Below are positions 1 to 10,138 of a stretch of DNA of 64,000 nucleotides, piece by piece. The notes under the pieces are model-generated. The model was not told where the DNA came from and did not search any database. It was given only the letters and a program-made list of their open reading frames with translations. The first letter of the stretch is position 1; each line of letters begins with the position of its first letter. Location of the stretch: assembly GCA_018700895.1 (NCBI GenBank), contig JABIUV010000007.1:68640-132639 (forward strand), read 5' to 3'. The stretch comes from Bacteroidota bacterium. Lineage in GTDB: Bacteria; Bacteroidota; Bacteroidia; NS11-12g; UBA9320. Both the position numbers and the translations under genes were made by a program.

Positions 1-533
1 TCCTCATTATCTTTAGTGCTTGCACTTTTTGGTCCATCATTGTCTGCTGTACCTATTACTCCTCTACTGGAACCGTCATTACTTACTGTTATCTCTGTTG
101 ATTGTTGAATAGCATCTGCCTTACGAGCAGGATTTGTATTAGGTTCTCGCAGCTTATAATTTACCGTTGTTTTTATTTCTTCTTTCCTATCTGTGTGAGC
201 AATTTGTTCTTCGGGTTCGTTTTCTACAAATGCTTCAATCTCGTTCTCTTCTGAGTTTTGTTGTACACTGGCTACAACTTCCTCCCTAGGTTCTGGTTTA
301 TTCTCGGTATAGATTACAACTCCAATAGCCACCAACCCACCTGCGAATAGTGCCACCTTGAGTAAATTTGTGGCTGATCCTACAAAATTGCCAACTTGGC
401 TTATCAAGCTCACAGACTGTGATGTAGATGCAGACACAACACTCCACACATCGGTAGGGGCAGATGTACTGTGATCGTGCAATGTATCTTTTAATACATT
501 TTCAAAATCAGTTATGTCTTTAAATTTCTTCAT
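1..533 (-). CDS. Hypothetical single-TM protein, putative anti-sigma-factor-like (3' end outside window)
   Basis: Open minus frame MKKFKDITDFENVLKDTLHDHSTSAPTDVWSVV... with one central hydrophobic segment (LLKVALFAGGLVAIGVVIYT); its ATG overlaps the sigma-factor stop (TAATG). Confidence 0.6.
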   Translation of the reverse strand, partial: MKKFKDITDFENVLKDTLHDHSTSAPTDVWSVVSASTSQSVSLISQVGNFVGSATNLLKVALFAGGLVAIGVVIYTENKPEPREEVVASVQQNSEENEIEAFVENEPEEQIAHTDRKEEIKTTVNYKLREPNTNPARKADAIQQSTEITVSNDGSSRGVIGTADNDGPKSASTKDNE

Positions 534-1078
534 TATTCAAACCAACCTTTTAGCCAAACTTGCAATTGCTTACGTGCTTTGAAAAGTTGCGATTTACTTG
601 TATTCTCGTTTATGCCGAGGTGTTCACTTATTTCGCGATGCGAAAACCCATCTACCACAAACATATTAAACACTGTACGATAACCCGCTGGCAATTGCTG
701 CACTAGTGCCATCATTTTCTCGGCATCCAAACTACCCGTTTTTATACTTTCGGTTAATCTTACTTGGTTAATATTAATCTCATCGACATCAAGATGCATT
801 TTTCGTTTGCGAATCTGCTCTATGCTTGTATTTACGAATATGCGTTTGAGCCAACCTTCAAAACTACCCAAGAAGGTGTATTTACTTATGTTTTTAAATA
901 CCTTGATGAAGCCTTCTTGCAGAGCATCTTTGGCTTCATCTTCGTTGGTCATATAGCGTAAGCAAATGCTGTACATCGTTCCTGAGTGTCTATCGTATAT
1001 TTTTTTAAATGCCTTGTCGTCGCCATTGCTACATGCTGTTATCAATGATATTTCATCGTATGGGTCATGTGTGCTCAT
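533..1078 (-). CDS. ECF-type RNA polymerase sigma-70 factor
   Basis: Region 2 (YDRHSGTMYSICLRYMTNEDEAKDALQEGFIKVFKNI) and region 4 (VFNMFVVDGFSHREISEHLGINENTSKSQLFKARKQL). Confidence 0.93.
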   Translation of the reverse strand: MSTHDPYDEISLITACSNGDDKAFKKIYDRHSGTMYSICLRYMTNEDEAKDALQEGFIKVFKNISKYTFLGSFEGWLKRIFVNTSIEQIRKRKMHLDVDEININQVRLTESIKTGSLDAEKMMALVQQLPAGYRTVFNMFVVDGFSHREISEHLGINENTSKSQLFKARKQLQVWLKGWFE

Positions 1079-1126
1079 TGCAATGATTGTAAGATAGATG
1101 TACTCAGATGCGTGAAGGTTGCCTAC

Positions 1127-1606
1127 TTATTGCACTTTTTTTACGTGATATTTTTCGGCAAGATATTCTCTCAAATTTTCGGCATAATAACCTACCGCTT
1201 CTAATGGTTCTATAATCTCCGTTTCGTTTAGTCCATCGAGTACTCGTTTATACTGAATGCTTATTATTTTTTGTTCAGCGTTAGCAATGAAACACGCTGA
1301 AAATAAATGAAAATTGAGGTGAGCCAATTCTTCCATAAACATGGCTAGGTGTTCATCCTCTGGGTAATGACATACAGGAGCTACAATCTGAAATACTCCC
1401 GCAATATTTTCTCTATTAAAATATTGCCATTGGCTACTTTCTTTAGGTTGCCATATATCTACATATAGCTCAGTATCTTCTCCACGTAATACGATATATT
1501 CTCCCTCGTTTTCACATCGTATCTGTTCTGGTTTTAGGCTTAGGTGCTTTTCTACCGTTTTTTCAAAGAGACCGATTGCTTCTGGTGCTTGCATATTGTA
1601 GGGCAA
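1127..1606 (-). CDS. Hypothetical protein, YbjN/secretion-chaperone-like fold
   Basis: 159 aa intact ORF; resembles YbjN-like bacterial sensory/chaperone domain proteins. Confidence 0.5.
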   Translation of the reverse strand: MPYNMQAPEAIGLFEKTVEKHLSLKPEQIRCENEGEYIVLRGEDTELYVDIWQPKESSQWQYFNRENIAGVFQIVAPVCHYPEDEHLAMFMEELAHLNFHLFSACFIANAEQKIISIQYKRVLDGLNETEIIEPLEAVGYYAENLREYLAEKYHVKKVQ

Positions 1607-1613
1607 AAATAGG

Positions 1614-4442
1614 TTACTTCACGATAAAAGTTTGCTCTCTAATGACGCCATCTTGTGTTACTCGTACAGTATAGTTGTCAGCTATCGGGTAGTACTTGCC
1701 GTTACTCCCTTTGAGCAACTTCTCAGTAGGGTTTTCATCAAACTGCAATTCAACACTCATTTTATTATACCCCGCATAAGGCTCTCGGGTTTCGGACAGT
1801 AGGATGTTGCAATCGGCATCTTGTATTTCTATCTTTATCGATTGTACGCTTTTCGTAAACAGCTGCACATCTAAGCTCGGAATCTTTGTATCCCATATAT
1901 AATTCAATTGGCCCCAATTTTTGTTGAACTTTAAATATGCGACAGGCAAGAGCGAAAACGATGAGTCTCTAAAAGTTTCATATTGATATACCGGCTCTAG
2001 TTGTACTTTAAACAAACTTCGGCCGTGAGTAGCTACTATTAAGTCACGATGATTTTCTTGTATGGTCAAACCGTGAATAGGAACCATAGGCAGATTGCTG
2101 AAATACTGAAAACTCTTACCATAATCGCTACTGATGTACAATCCACCATCCGTTCCTAGATAAAGTATTTGAGCATTACTAGGGTCTTCCATCACTGTAT
2201 TAATCGGCTCATTTGGTAAATTAGCACCTATCTGCACCCATGATTTCCCATTGTTGTCCGAAAGGTATAGGTAGCTTTTGAAATGATCCCACGTATACCC
2301 GTTCAGAGCTACTAGTACACGGCTTTCTGTATGTCTACTGGCAACTACTTCCTTCACCCAAAGATGTTGAGGCAGAGAGTCAGAAATTGTATGCCAAGTC
2401 TTGCCGCCATCTGGCGAGTGGTGTATTAACCCATCGTCACTTCCTGTATAGAGTAGTCCTTCCTTCAGCGTACTCTCGGCTATACACGTTAACGTGCCGT
2501 AACTTACGTCCCCTTCCTTAACACCGTTAGTAAGGTCAGGGCTAATCGGTCTAAAATCTTTGGCTTTTTTCTTACTGCGGTATAGCTTATTGCTTCCTAC
2601 GTACAGCACATCGGCATCGTGAGGAGATAATAAAATAGGGCTTTGCCAATTCCAACGTAAATGCGGCTCTTTTAGGTCATGTTTCGGATGAATGTACTGA
2701 TTTTTACCTGCTACGCTCTTATAATTATAATGCCCGTACTGATAACCTGTGTAAACACTATTATCTCTTGGATCTATCTGTACCTGCATACCGTCTCCGC
2801 CGCCTATGCGTGTGTAGGCGTATTTTCCCTCTTGGTGCCACGCCGTGCTATAGTTATACTTATGAGGACCACGCCAAGTGCCATTGTCTTGCAAGCCACC
2901 ATATACATTATAGTTCTTTTTGTAATCTACCGCGACGGTATAAAACTGACCTACTGCTGGCGAGTTACATTTCACCCATGTTCTGCCCCCATCATAGCTT
3001 ATATTTATCCCACCATCATTACCATTAATAAGGTGCTGTGGATTATTTGGATTAACCCAAATGAAATGATGATCTACATGTACATTGTCTCCTCCCGCAA
3101 AAGAGAAATTTTGTCCTTCATCAAAAGATTGCAGCAATGGTACCCCTGCGATGAAAACGTGACTACTATCTACAGGATTAGCAGCGACCACCCCAAAATA
3201 ATAACCATATGTGTAACACACATTTTTCAGAATGTCCGAATGTGCTTTAACCCAAGTAACGCCAAAATCATCACTGCGATATAGCTCAGCTCCCGTTATA
3301 GGGTCTTCAAACATGGCAGCATTATTATCATAGAAGTAGTCAAATAAATCCTTGGGATGCAGTTCCTCTTTACGCACCATCTTTTTTAATTTCTTAGACG
3401 AATATTCTTTGGCCAACTGATGTCTATCTAAAAAAGCATTAAGAGCGGAATCATTGAGTAAGAGAAAACTATCTGCACTTATTTGCTCAAAATCCCGTTT
3501 TTGAATGCCATCCCGTGCTTCTTTTTCTTCTGTGTAGCGTTGTTGATTATCTAGCAAGGCATATAATCTATTCCCTGACGAAGAAAGCCCTATTCTTCCG
3601 ATATGTTCTCCATTGGGAAAAGCCTCTGACTTGGTCCACGTATCACCGCCATCGCTTGATATAAAAACACCACTATGTTCACCGCTTTCCCAGAAATTCC
3701 ACGCACGTCGTGTTTTTTGCCACATCGCTGCTGCAAGTACGTTTGGATTGGACTGGTGAAGTTCCAAATCGACGGCACTCGTATTCTCATCTACATAAAG
3801 TACTTGTTTCCAATTCTCTCCTCCATCTGTGGTTTTGTATACTCCCCGTTCCTCATTGGCTGAGAAGAGGTTGCCCATTGCAGCAACCCATAGCATATTG
3901 GTATCTAGAGGATGGACAACGATTTTGCTGATATGATGGGTAGCTTGTAACCCTATATTTTTCCAACCCTTCCAATCATTTTTGCCAGCATTGAATCGAC
4001 AAGCAAACACTCCGTAACCAGGATAACTAGAGCGGCTACTATTAGCCTCACCTGTTCCTACATAGATTACTTTGGTGCTCCAATTTACAGCAATCGCCCC
4101 GCAGTTATTCGTATACCCATTAGTATCAAAAATCGGACTAAAACTCTGCCCATTATTTTTTGTTTCCCAAACACCGCCCGTGGCATAAGCAACAAAAAAA
4201 TGGATTGGATTAGCAGGATCTATAGCCATGTCTACCACTCGTCCACTCATTATCGTTGGGCCAATGTTTTGAGCTTCGACTCCAATATAATTAGAAGTTT
4301 GAATCAGTTCGTTTCTAACCTCGATAGCATCCAGTCGCTCGTATACGCTACTTTCTGTGACTGGGTTTGCAGGATATTGTGCAATTGCGAATGCATAACA
4401 CAAGGAACAGATAAGAGTAAGAAATAAATTATTGCGAGGCAT
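1614..4442 (-). CDS. Secreted VPS10/sortilin-type BNR-repeat (WD40/YVTN) glycosidase-like protein
   Basis: Signal peptide; repeated Asp-box motifs (GVYKTTDGGENWKQV, GVFISSDGGDTWTKS, NISYDGGRTWVK, LIHHSPDGGKTWH). Confidence 0.85.
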   Translation of the reverse strand: MPRNNLFLTLICSLCYAFAIAQYPANPVTESSVYERLDAIEVRNELIQTSNYIGVEAQNIGPTIMSGRVVDMAIDPANPIHFFVAYATGGVWETKNNGQSFSPIFDTNGYTNNCGAIAVNWSTKVIYVGTGEANSSRSSYPGYGVFACRFNAGKNDWKGWKNIGLQATHHISKIVVHPLDTNMLWVAAMGNLFSANEERGVYKTTDGGENWKQVLYVDENTSAVDLELHQSNPNVLAAAMWQKTRRAWNFWESGEHSGVFISSDGGDTWTKSEAFPNGEHIGRIGLSSSGNRLYALLDNQQRYTEEKEARDGIQKRDFEQISADSFLLLNDSALNAFLDRHQLAKEYSSKKLKKMVRKEELHPKDLFDYFYDNNAAMFEDPITGAELYRSDDFGVTWVKAHSDILKNVCYTYGYYFGVVAANPVDSSHVFIAGVPLLQSFDEGQNFSFAGGDNVHVDHHFIWVNPNNPQHLINGNDGGINISYDGGRTWVKCNSPAVGQFYTVAVDYKKNYNVYGGLQDNGTWRGPHKYNYSTAWHQEGKYAYTRIGGGDGMQVQIDPRDNSVYTGYQYGHYNYKSVAGKNQYIHPKHDLKEPHLRWNWQSPILLSPHDADVLYVGSNKLYRSKKKAKDFRPISPDLTNGVKEGDVSYGTLTCIAESTLKEGLLYTGSDDGLIHHSPDGGKTWHTISDSLPQHLWVKEVVASRHTESRVLVALNGYTWDHFKSYLYLSDNNGKSWVQIGANLPNEPINTVMEDPSNAQILYLGTDGGLYISSDYGKSFQYFSNLPMVPIHGLTIQENHRDLIVATHGRSLFKVQLEPVYQYETFRDSSFSLLPVAYLKFNKNWGQLNYIWDTKIPSLDVQLFTKSVQSIKIEIQDADCNILLSETREPYAGYNKMSVELQFDENPTEKLLKGSNGKYYPIADNYTVRVTQDGVIREQTFIVK

Positions 4443-4482
4443 ACTACAAATGTATTTACAATAGAGACATGGCTATACTCAG

Positions 4483-4905
4483 CTATTGCAGTTTAAAGCT
4501 AATAGGAACAATCATCCGCATACGCACCTTTTTACTACGTTGTAAGGCAGGTAGTCAGCGGGGTGACTTTGCGATAACATCTATGGCACAATCGCCTAGA
4601 CAATAATCATTCTGAGTACTGTCTAGCCCTGATAGTCGTTTTTGCATTATCTCAGGATTGCTTACTAAGCCCGATGTATCTATTGTGAAACTCACATACA
4701 CTTTGCCCTCTATCCCATTCTTTTTTGCAAGTTCAGGATATTTAAGATTTTTGGCAATGTACTGGGCGAATGCAGCGTCTCCTCCAGGAAATTTAGCACG
4801 TTCCTCTACGAATTGAAAAACCTCTTCCTCCGACGCGGTACTATCATTTTGGGCAAAGCTTGCTGCGGCACAAATTATAAAAACGAGTATAGCAACTAAC
4901 CTCAT
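4483..4905 (-). pseudogene. TonB-family energy-transducer C-terminal domain protein, interrupted by in-frame TGA at 4555-4557
   Basis: FPGGDAAFAQYIAKNLKYPELAKKNGIEGKVYVSFTIDTSG is a TonB C-terminal domain; translation past the TGA in the same frame gives LPALQRSKKVRMRMIVPISFKLQ*, the expected domain end. Confidence 0.8.
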
Positions 4906-6239
4906 CTGTCAAAAGTAAGGCGTTCTCCCCATTTGCTCTCATCAAACTTACCGTGACTGTAAGCCAAATGACCCGAAACAATCGTATGTTCTATAGCCGT
5001 AGTGAATACTTCACCTTCTAACGGGCTCCATCCACACTTATACAAGATATTATTTTTACTGACCTCCATCTGTGTTTCCGGATTTACAATTACAACATCT
5101 GCATAGTACCCTTCACGTAAAAATCCACGTTTTTCAACCGCGAAAAGTTCGGCAGGAGCGTGACACATTTTTTCTATCACCTTATTGGTGGTAATCTTAC
5201 CCATTTTGGCGTGCTCCAGCATAAGCTGTAAACTGTGCTGCACAAGCGGTAGCCCACTCGGAGCTTTGAGGTATTTACCTTGCTTCTCATCCCACGTATG
5301 AGGTGCATGGTCTGTGGCTATAATATCAAAATAATCATTGTTAAGAGCGTACCAAAGTGCTTTTTGGTCAGCTTCGGATTTTATTGCGGGATTACACTTT
5401 ATCTGGCTTCCCTTCTGTACATATTGCGTATCGTTAAAAGTGAGATGATGTACACATACCTCGGCAGTGAGTCGTTTCTCACTCATTGGTATTTTATTAG
5501 TAAAAAGCTCTATCTCTTTTGCTGTAGAAATATGCAGGATATGAAGTCTGGCATCATACTCTTTGGCGAGTTCACTTGCCATCTTACTACTCAGGTAACA
5601 CGCTTCTTCGTCTCTTATAATGGGGTGAGCTTCCATTGGGATATCCTCTCCGTATTTTGCCACAAAATCTGCTGTATTCTTACGTATAGTTGCTTCATCC
5701 TCACAGTGTGTGGCTATGAGCATTGGTGTTTGCGAGAATATACCCCTGAGCGTGTCTTCATTATCTACCAACATATTACCCGTACTGCTACCCATAAATA
5801 GTTTAATCCCACATACGTCTTTAGGATTAGTCTTGAGTACTTCCGAGATGTTATCATTCGTACCACCCATAAAAAATGAATAGTTTCCTAAAGAACACTG
5901 ACTTGCACGGTCATATTTTTTGGCGAGCTCTTGCTGTGTTGTACTCTGCGGGTTGGTATTAGGCATTTCCATGAAGCTGGTAGTACCTCCAGCAACAGCA
6001 GCTTTGGCTTCTGTATATATTTCTGCTTTGTGCGTAAGGCCTGGTTCGCGAAAATGTACCTGATCGTCTATGACGCCTGGAGTCACCCATTTGCCAGTAG
6101 CATCTATCACTTTGTCGGCAGAGCGACTGATTCCTGCCTTTGATATTTCAGCGATGAACCCATCTTCTATAAATATATCTGCAACATATTGTTGGTTTTC
6201 GTTAATTAGAAGTCCGTTTTTGATTAAAATTGATCCCAT
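4902..6239 (-). CDS. pyrC: Dihydroorotase (class I)
   Basis: PGVIDDQVHFREPGLTHKAEIYTEAKAAVAGGTTSFMEMPNTNP and IATDHAPHTWDEK motifs; start chosen at MGSILIKNG. Confidence 0.92.
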   Translation of the reverse strand: MGSILIKNGLLINENQQYVADIFIEDGFIAEISKAGISRSADKVIDATGKWVTPGVIDDQVHFREPGLTHKAEIYTEAKAAVAGGTTSFMEMPNTNPQSTTQQELAKKYDRASQCSLGNYSFFMGGTNDNISEVLKTNPKDVCGIKLFMGSSTGNMLVDNEDTLRGIFSQTPMLIATHCEDEATIRKNTADFVAKYGEDIPMEAHPIIRDEEACYLSSKMASELAKEYDARLHILHISTAKEIELFTNKIPMSEKRLTAEVCVHHLTFNDTQYVQKGSQIKCNPAIKSEADQKALWYALNNDYFDIIATDHAPHTWDEKQGKYLKAPSGLPLVQHSLQLMLEHAKMGKITTNKVIEKMCHAPAELFAVEKRGFLREGYYADVVIVNPETQMEVSKNNILYKCGWSPLEGEVFTTAIEHTIVSGHLAYSHGKFDESKWGERLTFDR

Positions 6240-6240
6240 A

Positions 6241-6669
6241 ATGATTGACAAATTTAATGTTCGCATCTACGGTGTATTAAAAAAAGGCAATAAAATTTTA
6301 GTAAGCCACGAAAATATTGATGGATATGAAATGACGAAGCTACCCGGAGGTGGCTTAGAATTCGGCGAGGGTCCCCACGATTGCCTCATTCGCGAATTTG
6401 ACGAAGAGCTTAAAATATCTATTTCTATAGTGAACCTCCTACATACAACCACCAATTACATTCAAAGTGCTTTTAGAGCCGACGAACAGATCATCGCCAT
6501 TCATTATTTAGTACACAGCGACGAGCACATCAGCAGCTATAACACTACTCAGGGAACCAAAGTAGGAAAACAAAATATTCATCACTTTGAGTGGAAAGAA
6601 CTCAATAGCAAGTTACTAAATATTCTAACATTTGATATGGATAGACAAGCAATTTTGCAGTTGCTATAA
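6241..6669 (+). CDS. NUDIX hydrolase
   Basis: Nudix-like box GGGLEFGEGPHDCLIREFDEEL; start at ATG 6241 rather than the longer ORF start. Confidence 0.85.
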   Translation: MIDKFNVRIYGVLKKGNKILVSHENIDGYEMTKLPGGGLEFGEGPHDCLIREFDEELKISISIVNLLHTTTNYIQSAFRADEQIIAIHYLVHSDEHISSYNTTQGTKVGKQNIHHFEWKELNSKLLNILTFDMDRQAILQLL

Positions 6670-6694
6670 GAATTTTACTACGCTAACAACAAGT

Positions 6695-9199
6695 TTAATA
6701 CAGAATCTGTAACGTACCCCTATCGGTTCGTACGTCGCCATCACAACCTCTATAGGAGACTAGGTAAATATAGGTGCCTTGAGTCACCTTATCGCCCTTA
6801 TAGAAACCATCCCAACGAGTAGTAGCTACCTCCTGCGAATCGAACACTTTTTCACCCCAACGCGTGTACACTTTCACCGAGAAGGCTGGCTGAATCACCT
6901 CGTCACTATATGGGAACCAGTCGTTATGCGTGTCACTATTAGGAGTAAATGCATTGGGTATATAAAGAATGTTTGGCAAAGCCGAAGAATCTACTGTAAT
7001 GTAAATACTGTCTGAGTCTTGACAGTTAAAATTATCTGTCACAAGCACTTTGTATTTACCCTCTAGAATCGTCGTAATTGCATTTGTAATTTCACCATTA
7101 CTCCATTCATATGACTTTAATCCTTCAGTAACACCTATTGTAATTGGAGTGTTTACGCAAATAGAAGTGTCATTTGCTAGGGATATATCTGGCGACTGAG
7201 ATAATGTTAACTGTATGGAGTCTTCAAGCACACAACCTTCTTTATTCGTTACTCTAACGCTGTACAAGCCAGAGTCTCGTACAGTTACTGTACGTGTAAG
7301 ATCCAAGGTATTCCATAGATACTCTGCTCCATCTTCACCCGCATCTAATTCTTTTAAGACAACATCACAAAAATGCTCTTGCTTCCCTAGGTCTAACCGA
7401 ATAATAGAATTAGCTATCGAGAATGTATCATAGGACTCACATTCTCGCTGAGTGACCTTCACCCAGTAGGTTCCTATTTCTGTGAAATTTTTAAATCTCC
7501 CTACGCTTCCATCCGACCAGAGAAATTCAGCTTCTTCTATATCGCCTACATCTATACTATAACTGACTTCATTACAGAATAACGAATCTCTGATGCGAGG
7601 TGGTGTGGATTGCCACACTCTAATGGTATCATATTTACTACAAGTAGCATTACTCATTTTCAGTGTATATATACCCGTATCAGACACCTGAATACTCCTA
7701 GTGTTTAATCTTGAAGGGGTTTCCCATTCATACAATAAGTCAGGCTGACCAGCGTCTAAGGTAATAGAAAATATACTATCACAAATGAGCGTATCCTCTG
7801 GCAGTATTATAGGTGGTACATTATTATATGTGAGCACCACGGTGTCCTTATAGGCACACTTTCCGTAGGACACATCAGCGATATACGTTCCTGTATCTGT
7901 AGCTAAGATAAAACTCGTCGTTTGACCAGTGTTCCACGTCACTGAAACCGCATCTGCAGCTTTTGTATCTAAGAAATATCTGACCGAATCACAAAATATT
8001 CTATCTGGCCCCAAAGAAAATCCTCTAGTAGATCTAATGCGAATATTATATTCATACTCATCCTCACATATACTAGACACTACTCTTAGTGTAACAGTGT
8101 AATCTCCATTCCCTGGGTAATCATAACTCACTGGTGTACCTAAACTAAAAGTTGTGACTGTATCCTCGTTGGTAGTAGGGTCACCAAAATCCCAAATAAA
8201 CTTACCCTTCAGACCCGGTTTGAGTATACTCCTATTTCTGAATGTTGCCGTATCCCCACACTCGAATGAATACGTACCATCTACCGTAGTCCCGTTGGGG
8301 ATATCAAAATCCGCTAATACATCAAATTCACAATCGATAACCGTATATTGGTAATCGCTAAGTGTAGCACCAATGAGCACACCATTCCGATATTCCGATA
8401 CTTTTACCCCAATAGTATAGGTACCCTTCTCTGTAGGGGTAATCGTATATTTACCCGTCTTGGGGTCTACGTATCCGGAAGGGCTGCCCGGTATCTGATT
8501 ATTGGCCGTATATCCCGTATTCCATACCAGCTCACTATATATAGGTGGGCTAGGAGTATTGGGTTTTGGCACATCAGCACTTCCGCCTACGTATGGGGTG
8601 TAAAATTCATACACCAAAGAATCACCATCGGGATCGGTGGCTGAATAATCTAATTCTAAAGGAGCGTCGAGGCAAACATACGTCGGTGGTATTTCACTAA
8701 AACGTGGACTTGAATTTGTAACTGTAGAAGGAGGTATATATGACCAATACGTAGAACCTGTTTCTCCCGCATTGAATACATTTTTAGTAATCCCATTCCT
8801 ACAACACAACTGATGAGCAACGATAAGTCCGTTTGCACCAGGGTCTATATTCACAACTTGTTTGTATACATATTGAATGACGCATATCCCCGACGGCTCT
8901 TTTACACACTCATAATTAACCGAGTTGACCTCAGTATTAACCGCATTGGTGAACGTGAGCTGACGTCGCGAGGCAAAAGTAACCGCGTCAAAAAAACCAA
9001 TATTAGCAGAACCTCCGTCCCTATCTATTACTCCTGGATTAGCGTTTGCACAATCAAAGTAAATCTTAAACACTATCTCGTACCTACCTGCACTAAGCTG
9101 GTTGTAATACAACTCACCACCCACCACGTGAGACGCATCTGAGGAGAAGGTCCCCAAGAGCAATAACAACCCAAAGATATATGTGGCAATTCGGTTCAA
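6695..9199 (-). CDS. Gliding-motility-associated C-terminal domain (CHU_C) secreted protein with PKD-like repeats
   Basis: C-terminus NILYIPNAFTPNSDTHNDWF...VKVYTRWGEKVFDSQE...GTYIYLVSYRGCDG is a CHU_C/T9SS type B domain; PKD-like FIWDFGDPTTNEDT. Confidence 0.88.
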   Translation of the reverse strand: MNRIATYIFGLLLLLGTFSSDASHVVGGELYYNQLSAGRYEIVFKIYFDCANANPGVIDRDGGSANIGFFDAVTFASRRQLTFTNAVNTEVNSVNYECVKEPSGICVIQYVYKQVVNIDPGANGLIVAHQLCCRNGITKNVFNAGETGSTYWSYIPPSTVTNSSPRFSEIPPTYVCLDAPLELDYSATDPDGDSLVYEFYTPYVGGSADVPKPNTPSPPIYSELVWNTGYTANNQIPGSPSGYVDPKTGKYTITPTEKGTYTIGVKVSEYRNGVLIGATLSDYQYTVIDCEFDVLADFDIPNGTTVDGTYSFECGDTATFRNRSILKPGLKGKFIWDFGDPTTNEDTVTTFSLGTPVSYDYPGNGDYTVTLRVVSSICEDEYEYNIRIRSTRGFSLGPDRIFCDSVRYFLDTKAADAVSVTWNTGQTTSFILATDTGTYIADVSYGKCAYKDTVVLTYNNVPPIILPEDTLICDSIFSITLDAGQPDLLYEWETPSRLNTRSIQVSDTGIYTLKMSNATCSKYDTIRVWQSTPPRIRDSLFCNEVSYSIDVGDIEEAEFLWSDGSVGRFKNFTEIGTYWVKVTQRECESYDTFSIANSIIRLDLGKQEHFCDVVLKELDAGEDGAEYLWNTLDLTRTVTVRDSGLYSVRVTNKEGCVLEDSIQLTLSQSPDISLANDTSICVNTPITIGVTEGLKSYEWSNGEITNAITTILEGKYKVLVTDNFNCQDSDSIYITVDSSALPNILYIPNAFTPNSDTHNDWFPYSDEVIQPAFSVKVYTRWGEKVFDSQEVATTRWDGFYKGDKVTQGTYIYLVSYRGCDGDVRTDRGTLQILY

Positions 9200-9225
9200 T
9201 TAGTTTTCTATATAAATCAAAGTTA

Positions 9226-10098
9226 CTAAAAATTAAATACCCGGGCTATGTTAAACCCAAAGCGAATGTCACCATCGGACCATTTGGCTTTAGTATCGGT
9301 GATGAATCCTTTTTCGAATGGAGCAGCAGCATTGGTAAAAAATAACTGAAACACATGCCCACCAGTCTCTATGTTAAACCCCAACGATAGTGAATTTGTT
9401 TTGTCTGTTGCCAATTGATTAGGCAATACATAGTAGTACTCACCATTTACAGTGATTCTATTGGTTATTTTCTGTCTCACCCCTACACCAATGCTTAAAA
9501 TATCATTTGGCCTGGAGATAGAGTCTACTAAGTTCTTATGTACCAAGGTCGGCGATAGTTGTATACTCAGCCCTTCTGTCATCTTACGTGCTAGTAATAG
9601 TTGGTGCGTGTAATGCAATCTGCTACTAAACAGATTTTCGCGTTCTGGCTGATCCCACCGCCACGTAGATATGCCTGTATGACTTATCCATACTGCAGAA
9701 ATTGGAGTGTTTTTAGCCCCTGTACTTTGTCTGAGAAACTTATACTTTACAAAACCGTCATACGTTTTCAGCTCATTGCTGCGTCCTATGCCAATATTTA
9801 GATTATCGGTTATCCCAAAGTCTCCTCCTATACGCATAGTCGCCTCATCAAGACCAAAAAGATCGTAAAACCCTCCACTAACGAAACCAAATCGGTGGGA
9901 TATTTTAAAATCAAACTCACGTTTGGCAACGGTTTCTATACTATGACCATTCACTACTCTATTGGTTTTGAAGGTTGCAGTGGTATAATCTATTATAGGC
10001 TCATCCTCTTCCAGCAAGTCTAAATCTTGTCCAAACATTAATGAGGTAACAAGCAATAAAATAAACAGTGGTAATATTCGGTTCATAACGAAATTCAA
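9226..10098 (-). CDS. DUF5777-like outer-membrane beta-barrel protein
   Basis: Signal peptide; barrel pattern with KREFDFKISHRFG, GGDFGITDNLNIGIGRS, FVKYKFLRQ. Confidence 0.7.
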   Translation of the reverse strand: MNFVMNRILPLFILLLVTSLMFGQDLDLLEEDEPIIDYTTATFKTNRVVNGHSIETVAKREFDFKISHRFGFVSGGFYDLFGLDEATMRIGGDFGITDNLNIGIGRSNELKTYDGFVKYKFLRQSTGAKNTPISAVWISHTGISTWRWDQPERENLFSSRLHYTHQLLLARKMTEGLSIQLSPTLVHKNLVDSISRPNDILSIGVGVRQKITNRITVNGEYYYVLPNQLATDKTNSLSLGFNIETGGHVFQLFFTNAAAPFEKGFITDTKAKWSDGDIRFGFNIARVFNF

Positions 10099-10138
10099 TC
10101 TTGCACCATAGGTTACTTTAGGTGCTTCTTAATATTGT

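Noticed and set aside
2679-3284. 201-aa plus-strand ORF opposite the BNR-repeat gene
   Set aside because: Antisense to a strong coding frame; no recognisable domain and low-complexity hydrophobic composition typical of shadow ORFs.
4483-4905. TGA recoded as tryptophan (alternative genetic code or selenocysteine)
   Set aside because: Other genes in the window end normally in TGA, and no SECIS-like evidence was seen; a point mutation or error is simpler.
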